Counted from the stretch's first letter, positions 1 through 6,014 are shown. The stretch is 6,117 nucleotides of DNA from Candidatus Kuenenia stuttgartensis (GCA_945874095.1 CAMCFM010000295.1:1-6117); one strand, 5' to 3'. The notes: generated by a model from the letters alone, not told the origin. Translations and numbers: made by a program.

Positions 1-1
1 A

Positions 2-514
2 TGGAGTGCCTTGGATGAGAATCAGACTCATCACGAACTATCATCGCTCAAAGGATTTACATACGCCAAACTCGGCCCTGCCGAATCTGGCGGACGCCTT
101 GAACTTTGGCAGCAGACATTCCTGAAACTCAAGCAATACGCTCCTGCAAGCCTCCAATGGATTGCCGTGGTTTATGCGGATCACGTTAAAGCCAATTCAT
201 TGGGACGTGATCAAATCCTCGAGTTTGCGAGCCAAAACGGTTGCTCTGGATTGCTGATTGATACTTACGATAAATCATCGCGCTTTATCTGGGATCAGGA
301 TTGGTTCAGATTCGCCCATAAAGTAAAAAAACAGGGGTTACAATTGGCTTTGGCAGGTGGCCTGACCATTCCACGGATCAAACAGCTGCAACACCTTAAG
401 CCAGACTGGTTCGCCGTGCGTGGATCAGCCTGTAAATCCGGTGATCGCTCGAATCGGGTTTCCTATAAAGCGGTCAAAAAACTTGCCGTTTTATGCAACG
501 ATGACAATTCATGA
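2..514 (+). CDS. MfnB-like (5-formylfuran-3-yl)methyl phosphate synthase, 5'-truncated by window edge
   Basis: This family (MfnB, formerly DUF556) condenses two glyceraldehyde-3-phosphates into 4-HFC-phosphate, the furan precursor of methanofuran; planctomycetes carry homologues alongside tetrahydromethanopterin C1 genes. Numbering from the TTG codon at position 11, I see YAKLG with Lys20, matching the lysine of the family's IKVG strand; LIDTYDK with Asp84 and Lys88, matching the conserved D-T-x-x-K pair; an ALAGG phosphate-loop-like motif at 113-117; and VRGSAC...GDR at 136-146. The reading frame stays open to the window edge (W-S-A before the TTG). Archaeal relatives are about 235 residues, so roughly the first 70 residues, including the Schiff-base lysine, should lie upstream; the TTG is therefore unlikely to be the true start. 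The stop codon lies 16 bp from the stop of the convergent gene. The family call is firm; the exact role in this organism is inferred. Confidence 0.85.
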   Translation, partial: WSALDENQTHHELSSLKGFTYAKLGPAESGGRLELWQQTFLKLKQYAPASLQWIAVVYADHVKANSLGRDQILEFASQNGCSGLLIDTYDKSSRFIWDQDWFRFAHKVKKQGLQLALAGGLTIPRIKQLQHLKPDWFAVRGSACKSGDRSNRVSYKAVKKLAVLCNDDNS

Positions 515-530
515 GCAATACCAAATCGAT

Positions 531-2687
531 TCAAGGTGAATTCCGAATGAGTTGGGCTGGTGTTCTCAAAGTGCCAGAAGGCTTTGATTTCGAAAGGTCG
601 ATGGAGGAAGCTCCAGCTGTAGCAGTAAACGGATTCGCACTGCGAACGGGTTGGCTCAGACCTGCGTTCAATCTGGCTGCACGGGAAGTTGCGAAAGCTG
701 TCATGATTTTAGCGACTCCTGGATGGATCGGTTCGAGCCCCAATCGGGCTTGATCGGCGATAGTCAGTCGATTGTCTGGCCCTACCAAAATCACCAGTCT
801 TTCGCCTTTAGGCGACTCGAAAAGTGATTCAATCGTGTCGTGGTCGGTTTGTGGAACTCGTGGTAATGCGGAATGCAGAATAAATCGCAACCGTCCTGCC
901 GGGTCAATTCCGTTCGCATTTTTCCTTTTGACCTGGGTCGGAAAGATCTTCGACGCCGATTGGTCGAGCAATTCAGGCCTTAAATTCGCAAGCGATTCAG
1001 GAGATATCGATCCCACGACGTGTATATGCCGAATCGGGGCCGACTGATTTCGTTTCACGATGGATTCTCGCAGGTCGAGCAACTGCCGGGTGATCGTGTG
1101 GCGAAACCTCAACTCATTGATCCCAAGTGCGAGCTGGAAGACCAGAATCAGTGAGAGGAAAATGGCGAGTATAAATCTCGTTCGGGAATCGTTCTTTTCA
1201 GACCATTTTTTGAGTAGATAAACACAAGTAGAGAGCGAGACAAGAACGAAAATCAAGGCGAATATCTGCCAGATTAGAATGCCTGGCTGAAGATTCGTAA
1301 ACCCCTTGATCTGTAGATTTCTCACAGTGGCCCGAACGCTTTCAGACCCCCACCACGAAATCCCAAGTATCGTGAGAGGAGTGATCCAGACCAATTCCGC
1401 AGCCGAGATCGATCTCTGAGAGAGCCCCCTGATGGTGTAACCTGCCATTAAAGAGATCGATGCGGCGAGCGTTAAATTCAACGTATTCTGTGGCCCAAGC
1501 GGCCAGTAGACACACAAAGCCAGTGTGACGATCGACCAGATGGCCCAGAGCATCAGCCCGGTTTGATCCTGTTGGCTTTTCTCCTGATACGACTGATCCT
1601 GCCAGGCGGATCGTGTCAGATGCTCCTGATAATCTGTCGATTCCTGATAGCCTGTGATCGAGCTGTAAATTCCGCACCATGCTCCATAAACAGCGAGAAA
1701 AAGCACCACAGGCCCAGCATCGAGAAGGTGTCCGACCGGGCCCCGATTGAGCGGGCCCAGGTTCCGGGAAGGCTCCAGAAGGACAATCCAGAAGTCGCCA
1801 TAATGGACCAGAGTCATCCAGACATGCCAGGGAGCCGCGATCACCATGGCTACGGCAAACGCGGTGGCTCCGTAAAACAGGCCAGGCGCCACTCTCCAGG
1901 CCTCATACCAGTGCCGAGGCCGTTCCAGAGGCGATTCGCCGGCATTGATCGCAACTTGATGAATCGCGATCACTGGAATGACTGACAGGCCGATCAGCCC
2001 CACACTCATCAGGCTCAGCCCGAGACAGGCACCGCAGCCCATGGCATAAAGGATTCTGCCGCGAATTCGGCCACCTTGGCCAGCTTGAATGTGAAGGCTG
2101 TAAAATTGCAGAGCACCCACCAGAGTGGCAGCCCCCAGAGTGGCTGGACCAGCCCTTTGCATGGAATCCAGAGTCCGTATATGGAAGGCGAAGATCCAGA
2201 CCGCTACCATCGCCGTACCAGGCTTTGACCAGGTCCTGCCCTGAAGGTAGATCAAAAGTATCAGCAGAACGCCTCCTATATAAGAAGGGAGAACCGTAGC
2301 CAGAGGCGCCCGTGTTGGACTGATCTGCACCAGAACGGCCTCAAGCCAGGCGAATAAAGGTGGCTGTAAAGCAATATTTCGAAGGGTGTTATAGTCAATA
2401 TTACCTGCGATGGTTTCAGCCATGGGAGTTTGATCTACCCAAAGCCCTTCATCCAGCACAGCCAGCCCGCGCAGACCCCACCAAGGCCCTGGAGGAGTCA
2501 AATCCCAGTGTGTCAGGCCATAAAGGCCGGGTAAAATCGCAATCAAAATTGCCAGTGGCCCAAACATGACCGATCGCGACGCAGGCCTGATGAGTGGCCT
2601 TGGTCCATTCGGAACCAGCTCTTCAAAAACCTGGCGGCTTGCTGCAGATTCAAGATCCACAGATTGTTGAGCCGGTTGCGTTGTCAT
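531..2687 (-). CDS. GT-C fold membrane glycosyltransferase, ArnT/PMT-like
   Basis: A 718-residue polytopic membrane protein. After a hydrophilic N-terminus (1-39) come about a dozen hydrophobic segments, near 41-60, 128-148, 157-173, 180-200, 212-246, 267-288, 322-343, 377-397, 403-420, 430-447, 468-493 and 503-523, then a soluble tail of about 195 residues. The first large loop has LDEGLW (Asp79-Glu80) and later QPPLFAWLEA (108-117), the layout of ArnT/PMT-type lipid-linked sugar transferases, where an acidic pair precedes a PPL-x-x-WL motif. APWHVW...HYGDFW...NLG (285-311) matches the second conserved loop of these enzymes. The expected role is transfer of a sugar from a polyprenyl-phosphate donor to an envelope lipid or protein; donor and acceptor cannot be read from sequence. 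A Gln-rich insert at 346-376 is unusual. I see no clear Shine-Dalgarno before the ATG. It is divergent from lysA and convergent with the MfnB-like gene. Family assignment rests on remembered motif patterns. Confidence 0.8.
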   Translation of the reverse strand: MTTQPAQQSVDLESAASRQVFEELVPNGPRPLIRPASRSVMFGPLAILIAILPGLYGLTHWDLTPPGPWWGLRGLAVLDEGLWVDQTPMAETIAGNIDYNTLRNIALQPPLFAWLEAVLVQISPTRAPLATVLPSYIGGVLLILLIYLQGRTWSKPGTAMVAVWIFAFHIRTLDSMQRAGPATLGAATLVGALQFYSLHIQAGQGGRIRGRILYAMGCGACLGLSLMSVGLIGLSVIPVIAIHQVAINAGESPLERPRHWYEAWRVAPGLFYGATAFAVAMVIAAPWHVWMTLVHYGDFWIVLLEPSRNLGPLNRGPVGHLLDAGPVVLFLAVYGAWCGIYSSITGYQESTDYQEHLTRSAWQDQSYQEKSQQDQTGLMLWAIWSIVTLALCVYWPLGPQNTLNLTLAASISLMAGYTIRGLSQRSISAAELVWITPLTILGISWWGSESVRATVRNLQIKGFTNLQPGILIWQIFALIFVLVSLSTCVYLLKKWSEKNDSRTRFILAIFLSLILVFQLALGINELRFRHTITRQLLDLRESIVKRNQSAPIRHIHVVGSISPESLANLRPELLDQSASKIFPTQVKRKNANGIDPAGRLRFILHSALPRVPQTDHDTIESLFESPKGERLVILVGPDNRLTIADQARLGLEPIHPGVAKIMTAFATSRAARLNAGLSQPVRSANPFTATAGASSIDLSKSKPSGTLRTPAQLIRNSP
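1557..1652 (-). repeat. Degenerate YQE/QDQ-coding repeat within the glycosyltransferase
   Basis: Residues 346-376 of the membrane protein are hydrophilic and Gln-rich, with YQE three times (347-349, 353-355, 367-369) and QDQ twice (363-365, 373-375). In the DNA the coding strand repeats TATCAGGA(A/G) three times and CAGGATCA twice at irregular spacing (5 to 9 codons between CAG codons). The segment sits in the loop between the membrane segments near 322-343 and 377-397. It looks like a locally expanded, slipped low-complexity linker rather than a folded domain. Confidence 0.55.
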
Positions 2688-3001
2688 CGATTTGATTACG
2701 ATTCGATCGTTTGGAATGGCATGAAAGTGATTTCCCCAGTCACTTCAATGCGATTCTTTGTGGTTGATACAGGATACCAAATCCAGACAGATTTCATCAT
2801 CCATTCCCTCAGTTCCCTTCAGCGGTTCATATCCCTCAGGGCCAATTTCTGGTATATTAACATTGACGGTATGGGTCTCATCCAATGCGGGACGGGATTC
2901 ACACACGCAACATGACTACTTTCACAACTTTAGGTTAGGTCACTTACTTCGGCTGTCGTGCCGTACGAATCGCTGACCAGACCTTCTTCGGAACGATTCC
3001 C
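2688..3001. other. Divergent intergenic region between glycosyltransferase and lysA
   Basis: This 314-bp stretch separates two outward-facing genes and should carry both promoters. Short open frames on the plus strand here lack recognisable protein features and I do not consider them coding. An extended -10-like motif facing lysA is annotated separately. I could not identify a convincing promoter on the minus strand for the glycosyltransferase, nor a riboswitch or long inverted repeat; no lysine-riboswitch-like structure was recognised by eye. Confidence 0.6.
2850..2858 (+). promoter_or_regulatory. Candidate extended -10 promoter element for lysA
   Basis: TGGTATATT contains a TGn extension followed by TATATT, close to the sigma-70 -10 consensus, in an A/T-rich patch in the divergent region and about 145 bp upstream of the lysA ATG. 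No good -35 lies at the usual spacing, as is tolerated for extended -10 promoters. It would imply a long leader. This is a by-eye guess. Confidence 0.3.
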
Positions 3002-4291
3002 ATGGACCACTTCAACTACCGCAACCACGAACTTTATTGTGAAGACGTTCGCGTCGCCGATCTGGCCGCACGTTATGGCACCCCACTTTATATCTACAGC
3101 AAAGCCACGATCACACATCACCTGGACACTCTCAACAAAGCTTTCAAGACTTTGAATCCACTGGTCTGTTATTCCGTCAAGGCAAATTCCAACCTCGGTA
3201 TCCTCAAAGTGGTCGGTGAACATGGCGACGGTTTTGATGTGGTCTCAGGTGGTGAACTGGGCCGGGTACTCAAGGCGGGTGGGACTGCCGACCGTACCGT
3301 ATTTGCTGGAGTTGGTAAAACCGATCCGGAAATCGCAGCGGCCATTCAGGCCGGCGTTTTGATGTTCAATGTTGAGAGTGAAGAAGAACTTGCGGCGATT
3401 AACCGAGTGGCCGAATCGCTTGGTAAAGTGGCCCCTGTCGCACTCCGCGTGAACCCGGATGTGGACCCCAAAACGCACCGATATATTTCGACCGGCAAAA
3501 AAGAGTCGAAATTCGGCATGGACATCGACCGCTCCCTGAGGCTGGCCCAGGAAGCCGTCCACATGAAGCACATCACGATGATCGGGATGCACATGCACAT
3601 CGGCAGCCAGATCACAACCGTAGAACCTTACGGACATGCTGCGGAAAAGGGCGTAGAAATTATCGGTCAGCTTCGGGCCATGGGCCACCCGATCAAGTGG
3701 TATAACATGGGCGGAGGGTTTGGGATCGCTTATCGCGGTGGTGAAGCCAAGGCCATCAAAGCATTTGCCGAAGTGATTGTTCCAAAGGTGGCAACCACCG
3801 GTTGCCGACTGGCGATGGAGCCAGGCAGGGTGGTGGTGGGGAATGCCGGGATCCTTGTCAGTCAGGTGATCTTCACCAAGAAGTCAGGCGACAAACGATT
3901 CCTGATTCAAGACGCAGCGATGAACGACCTGATCAGGCCAAGTCTTTATGAGGCCTTCCACCGAATCTGGCCAGTGCACGTGGCTGAAGGGCTGGCTTGT
4001 CCTCCGGAAAACTACGAGTCAGAAATTCCTGGAACAGAGACGTGGGACATCGTTGGCCCAGTGTGCGAGTCAGGCGACTTCCTGGCCAAGGATCGTCACC
4101 TCCCAAGGCTGGCCACTGGCGACCTGCTTGCCACCTTCTCAGCCGGCGCCTATGGGATGGTCATGGCCTCCAATTATAATACGAGGCCTCGTGCTGCCGA
4201 GATTCTCGTGAGTGGTGACAAGGCCCAGCTGGTTCGCCGCCGCGAAACGTTTGAAGATCTTGTTGGACCAGAACTTATCGCGCTCGACTAA
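3002..4291 (+). CDS. lysA: Diaminopimelate decarboxylase
   Basis: LysA decarboxylates meso-diaminopimelate to L-lysine, the last lysine step, as a cytosolic PLP enzyme of fold type III. At 429 residues it has the usual length. The N-terminal TIM barrel carries the PLP lysine Lys60 in CYSVKANSN, DVVSGGE at 79-85, HIGSQ at 199-203, GGGFG at 237-241 (phosphate loop) and EPGR at 273-276. The C-terminal beta domain supplies CESGDF at 355-360, whose Cys355 contributes to the partner active site of the dimer, and AGAYG at 381-385 with Tyr384. The ATG at 3002 is the only sensible start: an in-frame TAG lies at 2936-2938 with no other ATG, GTG or TTG between. No strong Shine-Dalgarno is visible. An intrinsic terminator follows within 40 bp, so it appears monocistronic. 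Ornithine/arginine decarboxylases share the fold, but the EPGR and CESGDF context fits LysA. Confidence 0.97.
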   Translation: MDHFNYRNHELYCEDVRVADLAARYGTPLYIYSKATITHHLDTLNKAFKTLNPLVCYSVKANSNLGILKVVGEHGDGFDVVSGGELGRVLKAGGTADRTVFAGVGKTDPEIAAAIQAGVLMFNVESEEELAAINRVAESLGKVAPVALRVNPDVDPKTHRYISTGKKESKFGMDIDRSLRLAQEAVHMKHITMIGMHMHIGSQITTVEPYGHAAEKGVEIIGQLRAMGHPIKWYNMGGGFGIAYRGGEAKAIKAFAEVIVPKVATTGCRLAMEPGRVVVGNAGILVSQVIFTKKSGDKRFLIQDAAMNDLIRPSLYEAFHRIWPVHVAEGLACPPENYESEIPGTETWDIVGPVCESGDFLAKDRHLPRLATGDLLATFSAGAYGMVMASNYNTRPRAAEILVSGDKAQLVRRRETFEDLVGPELIALD

Positions 4292-4329
4292 CCCGTCGGG
4301 CTTCTCCCGCTTACGTCTAATCAGAACCC

Positions 4330-4375
4330 TCAGGTTGTGCCTATGTTGACTTTTCGGCACAACCTGAACTTTTTT
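4330..4375 (+). terminator. Rho-independent terminator after lysA
   Basis: A perfect 12-bp stem, TCAGGTTGTGCC (4330-4341) with GGCACAACCTGA (4356-4367), encloses a 14-nt loop and is followed, after one C-containing base step, by six T residues (4370-4375). It lies 38 bp after the lysA stop codon. There is no matching A-tract on the left, so it should act mainly on the plus strand. Confidence 0.9.
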
Positions 4376-4408
4376 CCTGATTAGGGATATTTATTTCGCG
4401 AATGAACA

Positions 4409-4437
4409 TGCTAAGATATCGATATCAATGATATTCG
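4409..4437 (+). promoter_or_regulatory. Candidate promoter/operator of the PEP-CTERM gene
   Basis: Within the A/T-rich gap after the lysA terminator, TGCTAAGAT (4409-4417) resembles an extended -10 element. Overlapping it is the perfect 12-bp palindrome GATATCGATATC (4415-4426), with a third GATAT at 4430-4434. The palindrome position over a possible -10 would suit a repressor site, but A/T-rich palindromes of this size also arise by chance. No convincing -35 was found. Confidence 0.3.
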
Positions 4438-4455
4438 GTTCGAGTTCCGTTCAAC

Positions 4456-4460
4456 AGGGG
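4456..4460 (+). promoter_or_regulatory. Ribosome binding site of the PEP-CTERM gene
   Basis: AGGGG lies 10 nt before the ATG at 4471. It is the clearest Shine-Dalgarno-like site before a complete gene here and supports that start, which also gives a well-formed signal peptide. Confidence 0.5.
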
Positions 4461-4470
4461 TCATCTGTCC

Positions 4471-5256
4471 ATGAAGATTTCATCGAGTCTCAGTAAAGTC
4501 CTTACAGTTTTAGCGATCGGTTTTGTTGCACTGGCTTCGACAGCGAGCGCCGATGTGTTGCTGGTGAACACTTTGAGTCTTCCAACGCAAGACTCTCCTG
4601 GTGACTACGGTTTTACTTCGCCTCTTTCAAGCGGTGAGTCCGTTGCCCAACAGTTCAAGACAGTACCAGTGGGTGGATTTCCTCTATCTGGATTCAGCTC
4701 TTACAGCATCACGGGTGTTTCGATCAACATGTACCAATTTAGTTCAGGTAGTGGTAACTTAAACCTCGATCTTTATTCGAACGTTCAAGGACCAACATCT
4801 GATAACAGCAAGGACACCCCAGGGGCTCTTGTCGCAAACTTGGGTACGTTTGCAATCAACAGTATCGGTAGTACGAACTCAAATATAGTCACAGCATCAA
4901 ACATCCTAGTCCCAACCACACTGAACACGCAATATTGGATCGTTGCGAGTATTACTGGAACTGGGTCAGTTGCTTTCAACACAACAACGAAGTCCATGAC
5001 TGCAAGTGCCCCAAACTTCAGCGGGTTCGTACCGATTGGAAGCTACATTAATCCAGCTGTACAATCGTCATGGTTTATCGAAAACGGCAGCGTCGAAGCT
5101 TACAAAAGATTTTCGTTGCCGATGTCCGTCACTGTTCCTGAGCCATCAACATATGCTCTTGGAGCCTTGTCTGCGATTGCTCTGGGTGCGATCGGTCGCC
5201 GCAAACGTTTGGCCAAGGCTGTTGAACAAGCATCGGCTCCAGAAACATCCGTCTGA
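4471..5256 (+). CDS. Secreted PEP-CTERM sorting-domain protein
   Basis: A 261-residue exported protein. Residues 1-27 form a Sec signal peptide: Lys2 and Lys9, a hydrophobic core at 10-22, and an ASA cleavage site before Asp28. Residues 28-215 are Ser/Thr/Asn/Gly-rich, predicted beta-rich, lack cysteine, and include a PGALVANLG...TLNTQYWIV pattern (117-158) resembling 'choice-of-anchor' domains of PEP-CTERM proteins. The C-terminus has VPEPSTY (222-228), a short hydrophobic helix (229-241) and RRKR (243-246), the PEP-CTERM signal normally processed by an exosortase and linked to surface or exopolysaccharide. Fifteen residues follow the basic cluster, longer than usual. The molecular function of the ectodomain is unknown. 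It has its own terminator and appears to be a single-gene unit. It is visibly more A/T-rich than lysA, as such surface proteins often are. No exosortase is in the window. Confidence 0.9.
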   Translation: MKISSSLSKVLTVLAIGFVALASTASADVLLVNTLSLPTQDSPGDYGFTSPLSSGESVAQQFKTVPVGGFPLSGFSSYSITGVSINMYQFSSGSGNLNLDLYSNVQGPTSDNSKDTPGALVANLGTFAINSIGSTNSNIVTASNILVPTTLNTQYWIVASITGTGSVAFNTTTKSMTASAPNFSGFVPIGSYINPAVQSSWFIENGSVEAYKRFSLPMSVTVPEPSTYALGALSAIALGAIGRRKRLAKAVEQASAPETSV

Positions 5257-5291
5257 TCTCTGCGAAACCGAATCGTCTGCGAATTCCCCTG

Positions 5292-5320
5292 AAAGCCCTG
5301 ACTAATTGTCAGGGCTTTTT
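5292..5320 (+). terminator. Rho-independent terminator after the PEP-CTERM gene
   Basis: AAAGCCCTGAC (5292-5302) and GTCAGGGCTTT (5308-5318) form a perfect 11-bp stem around the 5-nt loop TAATT, running into a T-tract to 5320. It starts 36 bp after the stop codon. The A residues on the left arm could let it act on the minus strand too. Confidence 0.95.
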
Positions 5321-5402
5321 CGTTTCCCGAATTTCGCGTTTGAAGTTAGCAAGTTTTGATAAACACGATGTGGCATGCCAGTTTCAAAGACGGAAAATAG
5401 CA

Positions 5403-5467
5403 CAGGTTTCTTTGGTTTGGGATTTACCTAGCCGGGCTTGGCGATAGCCCAGGTTTCTTCGGTTAGG
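5403..5467 (+). repeat. Direct repeat pair CAGGTTTCTT(T/C)GGTT
   Basis: CAGGTTTCTTTGGTTTGG (5403-5420) recurs as CAGGTTTCTTCGGTTAGG (5450-5467), 16 of 18 bases identical at an offset of 47 bp. Each copy is followed by a GC-rich segment containing GGGCT/AGCC hairpin halves, so the units may be diverged copies of one larger element. Confidence 0.6.
5429..5455 (-). repeat. Repeat family 1, copy A
   Basis: The 27-nt sequence around the core CTTGGCGATAGCCC is the reverse complement of 5721-5747 with 23 of 27 bases identical, including an unbroken 14-nt core. It also forms the left part of the stem-loop at 5428-5496. Confidence 0.75.
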
Positions 5468-5470
5468 CGT

Positions 5471-5486
5471 AACCGGGGCTAGCGCC
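5471..5486 (+). repeat. Repeat family 1, partial copy C
   Basis: AACCGGGGCTAGCGCC differs from the start of copy B (5721-5736, AACCGGGGCTATCGCC) at one base, and the preceding T is also shared. It stands in the same orientation as B and opposite to copy A, with which it folds. The right half of the family sequence is not present after it. Confidence 0.7.
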
Positions 5487-5516
5487 CTGCGGCTAGATTT
5501 CGACCTGAAGGGGCGT

Positions 5517-5544
5517 GATCCTACAGCCCGGTCCGAAGGGCCGG
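5517..5544 (+). repeat. Repeat family 2, copy D (hairpin)
   Basis: This 28-nt element contains a 17-nt hairpin at 5528-5544: CCGGTCC pairs with GGGCCGG (one T-G wobble) around a GAA loop. It is preceded by GATCCTACAG. The reverse complement of 5634-5661 matches it at 26 of 28 bases, and the two differences fall on bases 5530 and 5542, which pair with each other. Confidence 0.85.
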
Positions 5545-5568
5545 TTCTTGCGGACGGCAAAAGTCTGG

Positions 5569-5611
5569 TTCAGGCCTGAAGGGCCGCAATCACCTCTTTT
5601 CAGGCCTAAAA
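5569..5611. repeat. Pair of AGGCCT palindromes
   Basis: TTCAGGCCTGAA (5569-5580) is a perfect 12-bp palindrome. Exactly 30 bp further on, TTCAGGCCTAAA (5599-5610) repeats it with a single change (G to A), set in a T4/A4 frame. Both lie in the interior between the inverted copies D and E. Confidence 0.65.
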
Positions 5612-5633
5612 TCAAAGATTATGTGCGAGCTTC

Positions 5634-5661
5634 CCAGCCCTTCGGACTGGGCTGTAGGATC
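5634..5661 (-). repeat. Repeat family 2, copy E (hairpin)
   Basis: On the minus strand this is the second copy of the element at 5517-5544. Its hairpin (5650 to 5634, minus strand) pairs CCAGTCC with GGGCTGG around GAA, keeping the T-G wobble and replacing one G-C pair of copy D by A-T. The plus-strand version has a C-A mismatch at the wobble position, so the minus strand is the better folded one. Confidence 0.85.
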
Positions 5662-5720
5662 TCTGGCCGTTGGCCCGAAAACTAAAACCATCCCAAATCG
5701 GAAAGTTTTTAAAACCAATT

Positions 5721-5747
5721 AACCGGGGCTATCGCCAAGACCGGGTT
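5721..5747 (+). repeat. Repeat family 1, copy B
   Basis: Starts AACCGGGGCTATCGCC and ends CAAGACCGGGTT; it is the inverted counterpart of 5429-5455 and the direct counterpart of 5471-5486. With copy A it brackets the D/E pair, giving a nested arrangement. Its own ends, AACC(G)GGG and CCGGGTT, are weakly complementary. Confidence 0.75.
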
Positions 5748-5799
5748 GGAGCAACTCTATCATTTGTATGTGGTTGTGCTGGACTGGTTATTCACTCGT

Positions 5800-5824
5800 G
5801 CGGCCCTTGCTCTCGCTGCGGGTT
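5800..5824. repeat. GC-rich patch resembling a dispersed hairpin repeat
   Basis: CGGCCCTTGCTCTCGCTGCGGG and the following GTTA resemble, in general design (CCC-TTGCT-x-CGCT-x-CGGGTT), short dispersed repeats I recall from planctomycete intergenic DNA. Only one copy is present in the window, so the repeat status is a guess. Confidence 0.3.
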
Positions 5825-6014
5825 AGTTTGGCAGGCAAAGACCACCCCGGATTCCGGTATGAGCCAAGGCTTAATTCGTAAATGTTCTCCCCATCAACTT
5901 GATAAACTACGAATTGAGTGAAACAATAGATATAGAGTTAACGCTCGGTTGAACAGACTCCATCCATCTCCTGTCCACATCGCATCTTGAACCAGCACCA
6001 TTTACGCCAGGTGT

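Larger units (their letters stand above)
5428..5496. repeat. Large imperfect stem-loop
   Basis: GGCGATAGCCCAGGTT (5440-5455) pairs with AACCGGGGCTAGCGCC (5471-5486) at 14 of 16 positions, around a 15-nt loop. Outside an internal loop, CTAGCC (5428-5433) pairs perfectly with GGCTAG (5491-5496). The whole is a 69-nt hairpin with about 20 base pairs. It has no adjacent T-tract, so it does not look like a standard terminator. Confidence 0.7.

Noticed and set aside
511..753. Plus-strand frame of 80 codons whose ATG overlaps the MfnB-like stop codon (ATGA), suggesting translational coupling
   Set aside because: It lies almost wholly antisense to the 3' end of the 718-residue membrane protein gene, and its product has no recognisable features; the minus-strand gene is far better supported.
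1342..1985. Open frames of 61-140 codons on both strands within the glycosyltransferase gene
   Set aside because: They are out-of-frame shadows of a gene with clear membrane segments and family motifs.
2664..2976. Two short plus-strand frames in the divergent region before lysA
   Set aside because: No ribosome binding site, no protein-like composition, and they overlap each other and the expected promoter region.
2688..3001. Lysine riboswitch upstream of lysA
   Set aside because: I could not trace the multi-helix core or conserved junction sequences by eye, and no terminator-like hairpin precedes the ATG.
3245..3688. 147-codon minus-strand frame inside lysA
   Set aside because: Antisense to the catalytic barrel of a clearly real lysA; the frame is a by-product of lysA codon use.
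5006..5305. 99-codon plus-strand frame overlapping the end of the PEP-CTERM gene
   Set aside because: It reads out of frame through the PEP-CTERM coding sequence and into the terminator.
5634..5661. Classification as a classical enterobacterial-type REP element because of the adjacent GTAG
   Set aside because: REP elements carry GTAG on the 5' side of the hairpin; here GTAG is 3' of the hairpin on the same strand (CTAC 5' on the other), and no RAYT transposase is in the window.
5403..5747. CRISPR array
   Set aside because: Repeats are in mixed orientations, differ in sequence and have irregular spacing, and there are no cas genes.
5670..5921. 83-codon plus-strand frame with several cysteines (CGCAG, CGPCSRCG), resembling a small zinc-binding protein
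   Set aside because: It begins inside repeat sequence and crosses copy B and the GC-rich patch; the cysteine spacing probably reflects repeat-derived sequence, and there is no ribosome binding site I trust.
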